Below, one piece after another: positions 23,475 to 31,961 of a stretch of DNA of 64,000 nt; within the stretch, counting starts at the first letter, position 1; each line of letters starts with the position of its first letter. The stretch comes from Sphingopyxis sp. MWB1. GTDB lineage: Bacteria > Pseudomonadota > Alphaproteobacteria > Sphingomonadales > Sphingomonadaceae. A model generated the notes under the pieces. It was not told where the DNA came from. It did not search any database and worked only from the letters and a program-made list of their open reading frames with translations. The stretch spans positions 1,116,001 through 1,180,000 of the forward strand of contig NZ_JQFJ01000002.1 in assembly GCF_000763945.1 (NCBI RefSeq), read 5' to 3'. A program made the translations under genes and the position numbers.

Positions 23475-25439
23475 TCAGGATATCGTCGGACCGCCGCGCT
23501 GACGACCCAGGGACCAGCTGATCGCCCCCTCCCGCACGATTCCCGACACGGGCTTGCCCACATGCCGGGCGAGCACAGGCCGCCACGGTACCAGGGTGAA
23601 ATCGCGTGATCGCTCGACCAGCGCGAGGCGGCCGCTCGCCGTGTCGACCGGTCTGACCAGCCGGCCCTCGACCCGATCGCCTGACTTCGATTCGGTAAAG
23701 GGTTTGCCGAGTTCGTCCGCCAGTTGTCCGGCAAGGCGCAGAAGTTCGCGGTGCTGCAATCTGGCGAGCATGCCCTTTCGGTAAACGATGCGTCCTTCCC
23801 TCTCCTCTGCCAGTTGCTCGGCGAGCAACCATTGTCGGCGCTGCGCCAGAGCAGCCCGAAGCTCGCGGCCGAAGCCGGCGTCGCGAATGGCGGACGGTTC
23901 TTCATCCATAAGCTCCCGATCGAGCCAGGTCGGCGCGTCCATGGTCGGCAACTGTTCGATCGGTGCCGTGGACAATATCTCGACCTCGACAGGCCGGTCT
24001 CGAAGCCGACCTGTCTCGAACCTTTGTACCTTGTCGAGATGATCGGGGGTGATAATCCAGCTTCCATCGGGTTCGCGCTCGACGTTTCGCATCACCCGCC
24101 GCATCGCCTCGAGCCGCCGGACATGCGTCTCGGCGAAGCGCTCGCTCGCGGTCGGGTCGTGCCGCAAATGCGCGTCGATCGTATAACGCCCGCCATTGGC
24201 GGCGACTTCGACGATGGTGCGATCGACTGGACGCACATCGCAGGCGCGCGGAGCAATCCTGACGATGGCGTTGTCAGCTATCGGTTCGACAGCGTCGCCC
24301 TTACCAATCTCGACATAATGGGTGCGCCCGTCGATCACGTCGACCAGCAGATAATGACGGTCACTATGTTCATCGGCGAGACCGCGGACGACGACACGAC
24401 CGACGATCGGCGATGCGCCCTCGGCCCCGGGATCGTAGATGACACGGTCGGCGGCCGCGCGGTCGAGATTTTGCGCCGTCAATTCGCGCTGCATGGTGCG
24501 GATGATGTCGCCGCGCTCGCCGATCCGGCGCAGCCGACCCACAAGATCGGCTTCGAGCCGCCAGCTGTCACCACCGAGATGGGTGGCCAACCCTAGGCGC
24601 GTGAGCTTCTGGAGACGCCCGGCACGGAGCGACTGGTGGAACGGATCAGCATCGCGGGCCATGACCAGCCGCGTGTCATCCATGCCGCGAACAAGCTGGC
24701 GATCAATGGAGGTCAATCTCTCGGCCGTCACATCGCTGCGCAAGCGCTCCTCGATCTCAAGGTCGGTGCGCGGGCCGAGATCTAGATTTACAATGTCGAC
24801 GGCGCGCTGGCGAAGGCCGCTCGAAATATATTCGCGCGCGATCACCAGATCCTTGCCGCGATCATTCTTGCCGCGCAGCAGTATATGGCTGTGCGGATGG
24901 CGGGTGTTGAAATGATCGACCGCGACCCACTCGAGCCGCGTCCCGAGATCCTGTTCCATCTGCGCCATCAGCCGCCGAACGAAAGGCTTGAGGTCAGGAA
25001 ACTGGTCGGCATCCTCCGGGGAAACGATAAAGCGAAATTGATGACGGTCGCCCGACGACCTTTCGAGAAACGCCTTGCCGTCGGCGACGTCGCGGTCGGC
25101 GGAATAAAGTTCCCCGGGCAGACCTTCGCGAGTGACGCCGTCGCGCTGGACGTAGCGGAGATGCGCGCGGGCGCTGGCCATGCCCTGCCCGGCCAGCTTC
25201 GCGAGCCGCATCTTGACGATGACGCGGCGGGAGCGGAACGCGGCCAGCCGATCGCGCGAGGAGAGGACCCGCGCAACGCTCGCACCGCGACCGATCCGGC
25301 TGCCGTCGAACCCCCCACGCGCCGCCGGGCGCTTGCCGCGCCGCCGCGCCGCGCGCACGACTAGCGCGAGATAACGCGCGTCCTTGCCGCGGCCGCCGAT
25401 ACGACCGAGGCGCGGGGTGAAATCGTCGTCGTCCGTCAT
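23475..25439 (-). CDS. Relaxase/mobilisation nuclease, VirD2-like with DUF3363 region
   Basis: This relaxase of about 654 residues nicks oriT and pilots DNA to the coupling protein. It has an N-terminal HLRYVQRDG motif (about residue 90, probable catalytic Tyr region), QFRFIVSPED near 125, and the metal-binding three-His motif in RHPHSHILLRG near 178. A long C-terminal DUF3363-type domain follows. I chose the ATG at 25439 (MTDDDDFTPRLGR); the frame extends upstream but without family character. With TraG and the Trb genes it makes the element self-transmissible in principle. Confidence 0.93.
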   Translation of the reverse strand: MTDDDDFTPRLGRIGGRGKDARYLALVVRAARRRGKRPAARGGFDGSRIGRGASVARVLSSRDRLAAFRSRRVIVKMRLAKLAGQGMASARAHLRYVQRDGVTREGLPGELYSADRDVADGKAFLERSSGDRHQFRFIVSPEDADQFPDLKPFVRRLMAQMEQDLGTRLEWVAVDHFNTRHPHSHILLRGKNDRGKDLVIAREYISSGLRQRAVDIVNLDLGPRTDLEIEERLRSDVTAERLTSIDRQLVRGMDDTRLVMARDADPFHQSLRAGRLQKLTRLGLATHLGGDSWRLEADLVGRLRRIGERGDIIRTMQRELTAQNLDRAAADRVIYDPGAEGASPIVGRVVVRGLADEHSDRHYLLVDVIDGRTHYVEIGKGDAVEPIADNAIVRIAPRACDVRPVDRTIVEVAANGGRYTIDAHLRHDPTASERFAETHVRRLEAMRRVMRNVEREPDGSWIITPDHLDKVQRFETGRLRDRPVEVEILSTAPIEQLPTMDAPTWLDRELMDEEPSAIRDAGFGRELRAALAQRRQWLLAEQLAEEREGRIVYRKGMLARLQHRELLRLAGQLADELGKPFTESKSGDRVEGRLVRPVDTASGRLALVERSRDFTLVPWRPVLARHVGKPVSGIVREGAISWSLGRQRGGPTIS

Positions 25440-25774
25440 GCGTCGTTCCCGAACGGATTGACGCTTCCCGCAGCCAAGATGGCAAATCGGCGGCATATGA
25501 CAAGGAGTCTCGCATTTGCGCCCGATGAACGGCGGAAATCCGTGCATGCCGTGCCGCTTGTCTCGCGCCTACGCGGCGTATCTCGCGAAAATCGCGGAAA
25601 AAGGATGTGCAGACAACAGCTTACAATATCGCGAGATATTGCTTCTATCTTGCTTTCCCCGCCCCCATCCCAAACCGCCGGTCCAGATCGCCTGCGCCTC
25701 CCCCGCCACCCAGTCGAGGAAAAAAAGAGAAGCGACGCCGGTCCGGCGCCGCTCCTCGAAAATCGCATCGGCGT
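25440..25774. other. Non-coding gap before relaxase, with inverted repeats (possible oriT)
   Basis: No gene is supported in these 335 bp. They contain a perfect inverted repeat, CAATATC-GCGA-GATATTG, at 25624-25641, an A-rich tract, and a GC hairpin around 25735-25752 (GACGCCGG/CCGGCGCC). The position directly upstream of the relaxase fits an origin of transfer and/or promoter, but no nic site can be identified by eye. Confidence 0.35.
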
Positions 25775-26131
25775 TCAGGCGATCGCGAACGCGGTGCGTG
25801 CTTCCATCTCGTCTGCAAAATTGCGCCGTCCCATGATCCCGTGCGCATGGCCCTCGCCATCGACGATCATCATCGCCGTGAACCATGCGCCTTCGATCCT
25901 GCCCAGGATCGCGATCCGGTCGAGCTCGATCTCGTCATCTTCGATGCGTTCATAGGCGCCGATCCAGCGTTCCCCGATCCGCGCCTCCCAGAGGAAATCG
26001 ACCTCCTCGGCTTCGAGAAAACGCTGCGCCAGCGCCGACGCCGCACCGCGACCAAACTCGACTTCGAGCCCCGCAACGAGGCTTTGCAACACGCGATCCG
26101 ATGCCGCGCCGATATGGTGACAGATGTTCAT
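25775..26131 (-). CDS. Conserved hypothetical protein of the transfer backbone
   Basis: This is a 118-residue protein without a family I can name. It is acidic and appears to form a compact alpha/beta domain (EVDFLWEARIGERWIGAYER, LGRIEGAWFTAMMIVDGEG). It starts MNICHHIGAASDRV. The gene lies between the relaxase and the lytic transglycosylase, and a structured element shared with the DUF736 and ArdC genes lies about 70 bp upstream of its start. It is therefore likely a backbone gene, not cargo. Confidence 0.6.
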   Translation of the reverse strand: MNICHHIGAASDRVLQSLVAGLEVEFGRGAASALAQRFLEAEEVDFLWEARIGERWIGAYERIEDDEIELDRIAILGRIEGAWFTAMMIVDGEGHAHGIMGRRNFADEMEARTAFAIA

Positions 26132-26200
26132 GACAGGCTCCTTCCATCGCCCCGAACCGTTCGAGGACCAGCCCCCGACGACGGGCGGTGGAGCGGCTGT

Positions 26201-26313
26201 CAGGGCCGCCGGAGCGCCAGCGAAGGCGCCGCGAAGCGGCGGCGGAGGAACCGATTTTGTTGCAGAAACAAGAAGACAAACGCGCGCGAAGCGCGCTCAA
26301 TCGACAACAAAAT
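26201..26313 (-). promoter_or_regulatory. Shared structured leader element, copy A
   Basis: Read on the minus strand, arms ATTTTGTTG/CAACAAAAT (26305-26313 and 26254-26262) enclose a GCGCGC hairpin (26281-26296). A second GC hairpin follows, then the core CCTTCGCTGGCGCTCCGGCG (core at 26201-26226), which also occurs ahead of the DUF736 and ArdC genes. The core ends about 70 bp upstream of the 118-residue gene. This suggests an RNA leader or protein-binding control element of the backbone. Confidence 0.5.
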
Positions 26314-26396
26314 TGGAGGGGCCGCCGGCCTTGATAGGCGCTCCGCCGGCCGTCACACTCGGACTTGCCGAGACGAACCCCTCCCCACCCCGCGTC

Positions 26397-26996
26397 TCAG
26401 CGCATCGGCCGCTTGATGAAGAAGATGGCGTCCTTCTCGGGCTCGGCGGGATGCCCATCGCGCACCTCGCGGCGCGGATCGACATCAATCGGAGACAGGC
26501 GAGGCACCGCCGGCGGGGGCGCGGCTTGGAGCCCGCCAGTCACGGCGTGAAGATAGGCAATCGTCTCGGCGGGAAGGCGCGCGCGCCCGGCAAGATAGGC
26601 CGCATACCGGCCGGGCCCGGCGTTGTAGGCGGCGAACATGCCGGGATATCCAAAGCGATCATACATCAGCCGCAGACAGAAGCTACCCGCCAGAATATTG
26701 TCGCGCGGATCGTGCGGATCGCGCCCGAGACCCAGCCGCGCGCGCATCTCGGCCCAGGTTCCCGGCATCAGCTGCATCAGCCCCATCGCGCCTGCGCGGC
26801 TGGTGATCGCACGGCCGTGGAGCGTCGTGCGCCCGCCGCTTTCGGCGCGCATCACGCGCTCGATCCAGTCGGCGGGAACGCCGAAACGCGCCGATGCCTC
26901 GGCGATATGCGGCTGCCACTGCACGACCGGATCGGCGCGTGCGGGCGATGCGCAGAGCAAGACGAGCGCTGCGACGGCGAGCTTCAGCGGAGCCAC
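26397..26996 (-). CDS. Lytic transglycosylase (VirB1-like)
   Basis: This 199-residue exported muramidase locally opens peptidoglycan for the conjugation channel. It has a signal peptide (LAVAALVLLCASPARA), the SLT catalytic Glu in MRAESGG (about residue 51), and the family motifs GLMQLMPGTW and FAAYNAGPG. The C-terminal 40 residues are Pro-rich. The start is a GTG at 26996 that overlaps the traF-like stop by 13 bp. It belongs to the HTH-traF-transglycosylase operon. Confidence 0.9.
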   Translation of the reverse strand: MAPLKLAVAALVLLCASPARADPVVQWQPHIAEASARFGVPADWIERVMRAESGGRTTLHGRAITSRAGAMGLMQLMPGTWAEMRARLGLGRDPHDPRDNILAGSFCLRLMYDRFGYPGMFAAYNAGPGRYAAYLAGRARLPAETIAYLHAVTGGLQAAPPPAVPRLSPIDVDPRREVRDGHPAEPEKDAIFFIKRPMR

Positions 26997-27484
26997 AGCG
27001 GGACCGCCTTGCCGATGATGTCGCGCCGCAGGGTGACACCAAAATAGCGTCCGTCGAACGAGTTGGGCGCGTCGATAAGCAACAGAATCTGCGCGTCGCC
27101 CAGCAGCTTGCAACCGTGCCAGACGGGCATGGCGCGTCCTGCCGCGTCGAACCGGCGGCGCGCCGCGACGGCCTCGCCGTTAACGAAGACCATATGGTCG
27201 TTCGCGCAAATATGGTCGCCGGAAACAGCGGCGACGCGTTTGATGAGCGGGACATTGGCGGGGAGATAATGGCGGCGCGCCGCGAAGCCGCGCCATGGCT
27301 GGGCGAGCCGCGCGGCGACCATGTCGCCGCGTCCCGGGGTCGCGTCGGGATCGATCGTCCACAGCCCGACGGGCGCGCTCGCGCTAGCGTTCCACAGGAG
27401 ACGCAGCTGCGGCGGCCGCATCATTGTCGCGATCGATCCGCAGAGAAGGACAGCGACTCCGAGCATGGCGATGGCCCTACGCAT
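26984..27484 (-). CDS. traF: TraF-type S26 signal peptidase
   Basis: This 166-residue membrane-anchored serine peptidase has an N-terminal anchor (IAMLGVAVLLCGSIA), the S26 nucleophile in NASASAPVGLW (about residue 36) and the catalytic Lys in PLIKRVAAVSGD (about 82). TraF-type peptidases mature and cyclise the TrbC pilin in RP4-like systems. I start at the ATG at 27484 (MRRAIAMLG), which overlaps the stop of the HTH gene by 8 bp; the frame is open upstream but lies within that gene. Confidence 0.9.
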   Translation of the reverse strand: MRRAIAMLGVAVLLCGSIATMMRPPQLRLLWNASASAPVGLWTIDPDATPGRGDMVAARLAQPWRGFAARRHYLPANVPLIKRVAAVSGDHICANDHMVFVNGEAVAARRRFDAAGRAMPVWHGCKLLGDAQILLLIDAPNSFDGRYFGVTLRRDIIGKAVPLWLR

Positions 27485-27716
27485 CGCCGCCAGCCTCGCC
27501 CTGTTGCTGCGACCATCGGTCGAGATCGTCGATATGATAGCGAAGGTGGCGGCTGTGCCGGCGGTAGCGCGGGCCGGTGCCGGCGGTCCGATATTCCTGC
27601 AAGGTCCGCTCGGACAGGCCAAGATAGAAAGCCGCCTGCGCGGGGCTCAGGAACGGCGATTTTTTCTGCGCGCGGAGCGCGCGGACTTCGGGATCGTCAT
27701 CCTTCGATAAAGACAT
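27477..27716 (-). CDS. Helix-turn-helix (MerR/excisionase-like) protein
   Basis: This 79-residue protein carries a winged-helix excisionase/AlpA-like motif, LSPAQAAFYLGLSERTLQEY, followed by GPRYRRHSRHLRYHIDDLDRW. The start ATG at 27716 has AGGTG about 6 nt upstream. It is the first gene of the operon with traF and the transglycosylase, and overlaps traF by 8 bp. It probably regulates this mobilisation operon. Confidence 0.85.
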   Translation of the reverse strand: MSLSKDDDPEVRALRAQKKSPFLSPAQAAFYLGLSERTLQEYRTAGTGPRYRRHSRHLRYHIDDLDRWSQQQGEAGGDA

Positions 27717-27910
27717 GATCGGCACCTCGGATGTGGCGCGGCGTGTCACCGCAAGGCGCGCTTCAAGTCACACCGATTGCCGCCCGGCGGGAGGCTCGAA
27801 AATCGCACCGGCGAAATTCGATCCCCCCGGCTTGCGCGTTTGTTCCTTTTATGTTCTCATATATGTCTGCCGCCGCAGGGCGGGATTCGGAACGATGATG
27901 GAGACAAGAC

Positions 27911-28111
27911 GTGCAGCATGATGTGCGCTTGCGCGCAGCCGCGCGCGCAATTTACGAGGCTTGCTATCCGGGCGAGGAATGGGCGCCGGTCGATTTCGAG
28001 GAAGCCGAACGCTGCGGCACGGTGCATTATAGGCAGGCAGTCGGCGCAGCGATCGAGGCGCGCGCGGCGCTCAACGAACCGCTCCAGCCCGAGCTTTTCA
28101 GCGCGCACTAA
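27911..28111 (+). CDS. Small conserved hypothetical protein
   Basis: This 66-residue protein starts with GTG (MQHDVRLRAAARAIYEACY). It has an amphipathic helical N-terminus and an acidic middle (GEEWAPVDFEEAERCG). It lies on the plus strand between the minus-strand HTH operon and the nuclease/MNT-HEPN pair, converging on the nuclease gene with a 3-bp gap. No function is inferred. Composition and codon use match the high-GC backbone, which supports it being real. Confidence 0.55.
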   Translation: MQHDVRLRAAARAIYEACYPGEEWAPVDFEEAERCGTVHYRQAVGAAIEARAALNEPLQPELFSAH

Positions 28112-28114
28112 CGA

Positions 28115-28984
28115 TCATGCTGAGGGAAAAAGCAACCCTACAGGAGCTAGTACCTCGCCGAATTCGGCAGCATGGCGGACCTTGCTCTCCAAGAGCGTGT
28201 CGATCGGTATATTCCGATCCAGGGCCTCGTATATGTCTTTGCCTTCCATGCAAATGAGCTTCTTGCCCGCGCGTCCGAATCCATAAAGGCCTACGTCGGT
28301 AAAGCCGCCAAAGCTGACGAACAGACCGCGAGTCCATGCGGCTTTTTGCTCAAGCTTTCCATGAAATGCATGTAGTTCTTCGGCGCCGATCTTGTTCTGT
28401 TGCCATTTCGCTTCGAGCAGATAGATTTCATTGCCGAGCTCAAAGCTGCCATCGATTTGCTCGCCTGTAAGCTTGAACGGTCCGCGCGCCTTGAGGTGGA
28501 ATGCGTCGAAAAGCTCCTTCAGATAGGCCTCAAAGGCATAGCCCCGCCGATGCGCATCCATGTCCCACAACTGATTTAACCGATCGCGAAACATCTCATA
28601 ATTTCGGCGGTCGAAGACCGGCTGCGGCGGCTGACCGGAGCTTGGTTCGCCGCGCTCGAGCCGACCGATCAACGCAAGAAGCTGGCCTTCGCCGAGCGGC
28701 CTGATTGTCGATCGTCTCGGTTCCGGGAGGGCTTGGCGGTATTCATATAGGCGGCGCAGAACGCGCGCGGCCGTGCCGTCGTCGACCGCTTTTAGAAAGC
28801 AACGTAAGCGGTTTGCTTTCGAGGTGCCCTCGGCTTCGTAGTCACCGCCATAGAGGTCGATGTCGAATTCCAGTTCGAAGAATTCAGCAAAGGTGCGATT
28901 GGAGAAGTCCAGGATATAGCCCTTTTCGCTCCCACGCAGCACCTCGTCGACCATTTTCAATTCAGCAGGTTTGATCGAACTCAC
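28115..28984 (-). CDS. Mrr-like restriction endonuclease fold protein
   Basis: This 289-residue protein has a C-terminal Mrr-type PD-(D/E)XK domain: YAFEAYLKELFDAF (about residue 150), QIDGSFELG (Asp, about 177) and IYLLEAKWQ (E-x-K, about 191), then a hydrophobic strand and RGLFVSFGGFTDVG. The N-terminal half is a helical domain with SEKGYILDFSNRTFAEFF. It starts with a GTG overlapping the stop of the MNT-HEPN gene (GTGA), so the pair is co-translated. It may cut modified or foreign DNA; the coupling suggests a two-part defence or toxin-antitoxin module. Confidence 0.75.
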   Translation of the reverse strand: MSSIKPAELKMVDEVLRGSEKGYILDFSNRTFAEFFELEFDIDLYGGDYEAEGTSKANRLRCFLKAVDDGTAARVLRRLYEYRQALPEPRRSTIRPLGEGQLLALIGRLERGEPSSGQPPQPVFDRRNYEMFRDRLNQLWDMDAHRRGYAFEAYLKELFDAFHLKARGPFKLTGEQIDGSFELGNEIYLLEAKWQQNKIGAEELHAFHGKLEQKAAWTRGLFVSFGGFTDVGLYGFGRAGKKLICMEGKDIYEALDRNIPIDTLLESKVRHAAEFGEVLAPVGLLFPSA

Positions 28985-29889
28985 GGCGCCGGATGCTCTG
29001 CGAGAGCATTTTCGGCGATCGATTTCACGGTCGCCTGCAGTCTTTCGATGCGTTCGACGAGCCAGGCAAGCTCCTCGGCGCTGATCCTGTAATGCGGCGA
29101 GTAGCGTGCGTTGACATAGGCCTGCTGGAGCAATTCGAAGCAGCGGCGCGCGAATTTCTCGTCGCGCGGCCATATCGGAATGAGGTCGCGCGCGATGTCC
29201 TCGGCCTTGTCGCGCAGGAAATTGATCTTGTGCGATTTTGGCGAATAGAGGGTCAGGGTATTGAGCACCGTGTGGTAAAAATGCTCGGTAGCCTGGTGGA
29301 GCAGGAAAGCCGCTCGATTGTTATAATTTTGAGCGATGAAGTATTTGGCGCCGTCAAGAAACTCGCTCGCGCTCGCAAACCATTGCTCAAAATGTCCCTG
29401 CGCTTCTTGGTGCGCGAGTTCGGGCGACAGCGGCCTCGGTGGATCGAAGGAGTGCGTTCCGAACTCGTAGAGGATGATCCCGTCACGCACGATATCGATG
29501 AAGAAGGGCCGCCCGCGCGCGAGCTGGAAATTGACGTCGCCGAGGCTGTGAACGATCAGCCCGACGGGCGCCGAGAGCCGCTTGGTGATGCCGTATTCGC
29601 GCAGGAAAGCATCCTCGGCCTTGTACCAGTAGTCGACCGGGTCGGTGAGCCGCGCATCGTTGACGACGACGAGGATGTCGTAATCCGAATAATAGCCGCC
29701 CTTGGGATCGGCGACCCAGTCGCCGCGCGCATGGCTGCCATAGAGGATGATCTTGAGGATGCGCCCCTCTTTCTTCCATTGCTGCGTCGCAAGCGCGGTC
29801 GCTTCCTCAAACGCGGCGAACAGAATTTCGACGATGCGTTCAAGATCGCGTTGCTTGGCGGCGGGAAGATGGTCGAGATCGGTTTTCAT
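28981..29889 (-). CDS. MNT-HEPN fusion protein (nucleotidyltransferase plus HEPN)
   Basis: This 302-residue protein fuses a minimal nucleotidyltransferase (GSHARGDW near residue 50, SDYDILVV near 68) to a C-terminal HEPN domain (FLLHQATEHFYHTVL near 210; an RYSPHY Arg-x3-His stretch near 267). In two-gene MNT/HEPN toxin-antitoxin systems the MNT protein AMPylates the HEPN RNase; here both parts are in one chain. I chose the ATG at 29889 (MKTDLDHLPAAKQRD). Its stop overlaps the nuclease start. Confidence 0.8.
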   Translation of the reverse strand: MKTDLDHLPAAKQRDLERIVEILFAAFEEATALATQQWKKEGRILKIILYGSHARGDWVADPKGGYYSDYDILVVVNDARLTDPVDYWYKAEDAFLREYGITKRLSAPVGLIVHSLGDVNFQLARGRPFFIDIVRDGIILYEFGTHSFDPPRPLSPELAHQEAQGHFEQWFASASEFLDGAKYFIAQNYNNRAAFLLHQATEHFYHTVLNTLTLYSPKSHKINFLRDKAEDIARDLIPIWPRDEKFARRCFELLQQAYVNARYSPHYRISAEELAWLVERIERLQATVKSIAENALAEHPAP

Positions 29890-29977
29890 CGGTCGCAGAA
29901 TCCTAGCCGAATATCGCGCGGCGACAAGAGAAAGGGTGTGCCCCGCGCCCGCCGGGGCGAGCGCGGGGCGTCCTCTG

Positions 29978-30301
29978 TCAATCGTCGGGGTTCCAGATGA
30001 CGGCATAGATATTGTCGTCGTCCTGGCCCGCGGCGCGGCCGAGGTTCGCATAAAGCCGGCGCGGCCCGAATTCGGGAGCGGCGAGGCTCAGCGATACATA
30101 GTCCTTGCCCGACACCTCGCCGGTGCGCACCCAGCCTGCACCGATTTCGACGCCTTCGGAATAGATACGGAAGTCAGGCTGAACGTCGCTCGCCTTGTTG
30201 CGGTTGGGCATGATCTCGATGCTCGCGCGGATCGAGAGCGTCTTGAGCTGGCCGGCAAAGCCCTTTTCGATCGTGCCATTCACAAGTCCGATAGCTGCCA
30301 T
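29978..30301 (-). CDS. DUF736 family protein
   Basis: This 107-residue protein is a clear DUF736 member: MAAIGLVNGTIEKGFAGQLK at the start, then KASDVQPDFRIY, EIGAGWVRTG and DYVSLSLAAPEFG. The family is abundant on alphaproteobacterial conjugative plasmids and ICEs and has no assigned biochemical role. A GGAGAC ribosome binding site precedes the ATG, and copy B of the shared structured leader lies about 80 bp upstream. Confidence 0.9.
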   Translation of the reverse strand: MAAIGLVNGTIEKGFAGQLKTLSIRASIEIMPNRNKASDVQPDFRIYSEGVEIGAGWVRTGEVSGKDYVSLSLAAPEFGPRRLYANLGRAAGQDDDNIYAVIWNPDD

Positions 30302-30381
30302 GGTTCGTCTCCTTCATCGCCGCCGGAGACCATCTCCGGAGCGTGAGCGCAAAGCGGACGGGCGCACATAGGGGCGGCGGG

Positions 30382-30506
30382 CACCCGAAGGGCCGCAGCA
30401 TCAGCGAAGGACCGGTATCCCCCGCTTTTTTGGCCGCGCAAAGCGCGGCGGCGCGAGGAGCCCTGCGGTACGCGGGGGCGGGGAAAAAAGGGGGCGGGAT
30501 ACCGGT
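30382..30506 (-). promoter_or_regulatory. Shared structured leader element, copy B
   Basis: On the minus strand, arms ACCGGTATCCC (30496-30506) and GGGATACCGGT (30411-30421) enclose a C-rich/G-rich region and a GCCGCGC-TTT-GCGCGGC hairpin (30433-30449). The conserved core CCTTCGCTGATGCTGCGGCC, followed by CTTCGGGTG, comes next (30382-30410). Outer-stem sequence differs from copies A and C, but the order of stem, inner hairpin and core is like copy A. It precedes the DUF736 gene. Confidence 0.55.
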
Positions 30507-31210
30507 TGCGCGGCGGCAGGCGCCCGGCCAGAAACGCTCACACAGGGCTCCGGATGGCTCCGGAAAAGTGAAGGAAGGGCTGCCCCGCGACTGGGTCGGG
30601 GCATCCTTCCCGGTGCTGTTGAAAATATCAGCTGGGATGCCGCTGATACAAGCGAGCCGCGCGGCGGGGGAGCGCCATGGGAATGCCGAGCAGTTCCGCC
30701 GAGGGCTGGTCTATACGATGCGCTTCCGCCTACTGAAGCCGAGCATCCGCGTGGCCGGTCGTGTTCAGCCGATCGGGCCGGGTCTGGCAGTACAGGCAGA
30801 AATAAGAAAGGGCGATCGGCGAATTATCCGATATCTGTTGTCCCCGGCCAGACACTCGATGGAGCAGGAAGAGAGCGATGATCGCAGGGAGAAAACTCCG
30901 ATCGAATATTGTTTTTCGAAGGTTTCCGAGGTCCAGAAAACAGAATCCGCTACGGACATTGTATAGAAACGCCACAAGCGCCAACTTGGCCATTTTTCTG
31001 ATTGATCAAGCGCGTAAAAATACTCAGTGCCAGCAAGTTGCATGGGCGGGTCTCGTTGACCGGTCGCTCGATCAGGTGGGATTTTATTCAGTCAGGATTG
31101 GTTTTTGGGCAGCGGAAGAATCCGCAGAATTGGAAACCCCATGCTTGGTCGTGGGATTTGTCTGAACGGCGTCAATCTGATGTTTACTTCCGCTTCGGAG
31201 CTTTAATCTT
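30507..31210. other. Gap without a supported gene
   Basis: No convincing gene is seen. Several open frames overlap one another but lack ribosome binding sites and family character. Base composition falls from very GC-rich (30507-30700) to moderate after about 30960, marking the switch from the transfer backbone to the lipoprotein/RTX locus. The last 200 bp probably hold the promoter of the lipoprotein gene. Confidence 0.4.
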
Positions 31211-31694
31211 ATGGGAAGCATGTTCAGCGAACCTTTTCTAATATCGCGGCGCGGCGTTTTTTTGCTGACATGCATGGTAGCGCCTCTCGCGCTGAGCGGA
31301 TGCCAGCCCGGCGATCCGGGAAGCAGCCGGGTCTATTTCGATCCGATTCGCTATCGATTGACCGCAGAGGTGGAGACCCCCGCAGGCGTGAGAACGGGAT
31401 CAAGTGTAATTGAAACGATCTGGGATCGGGGTTTGTCGGGCGCAACTGTTAGGGGCGAGGCGGTTGCCGTCGATCTGCCCAATGGGCAAACGCTCTTTGT
31501 GCTTCTCCGTACGGCGGATAATCCGGACTGGGCAGCAGGAGTTCCGGGAATCGACCCTCCTGACGATCTTAGGCGGCCAGTGAATGCGGATGAGCGCGAA
31601 GAGGAAGCTGGGCGACAGGTTGCGTGGATGTGACCTGCCCCCCATTTTCTCCACCAGTTGAAGTTAGAGTCCGACCTGAAGAAGGGACGGACAG

Positions 31695-31961
31695 ATGAAG
31701 CGGAAGCAGTTTTCGGAAGAACAGATTATCGGCATCCTGAAGGAGGCCGAAGCGGGCGCGGTGGTCACGGATCTGTGCCGTCGTCACGGCATGTCGAGTG
31801 CGACCTACTATGCGTGGAAGGCCAAGTTCGGCGGATTGGAGGTGTCGGACGCCAGACGGCTTCGGGCGCTCGAGGAAGAGAACGCGCGCCTGAATCGGCT
31901 GCTCGCCGACACGATGCTCGACAATGCGGGTCTGAAGGACCTGCTTTCAAAAAAATGGTGA
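31695..31961 (+). CDS. IS407-group transposase OrfA
   Basis: This 88-residue DNA-binding subunit begins [20 protein letters not shown] and has a helix-turn-helix ([19 protein letters not shown]) and a leucine-zipper-like tail ([19 protein letters not shown]). The gene ends in an A7 run (31949-31955) immediately before its TGA, the expected site for programmed -1 frameshifting into OrfB. Confidence 0.93.
   Translation: MKRKQFSEEQIIGILKEAEAGAVVTDLCRRHGMSSATYYAWKAKFGGLEVSDARRLRALEEENARLNRLLADTMLDNAGLKDLLSKKW

Noticed and set aside
30343..30966. A 207-codon plus-strand open frame upstream of the lipoprotein locus
   Set aside because: It runs through the structured leader of the DUF736 gene in antisense, is Arg/Gly-rich as expected from random high-GC sequence, and has no family character.
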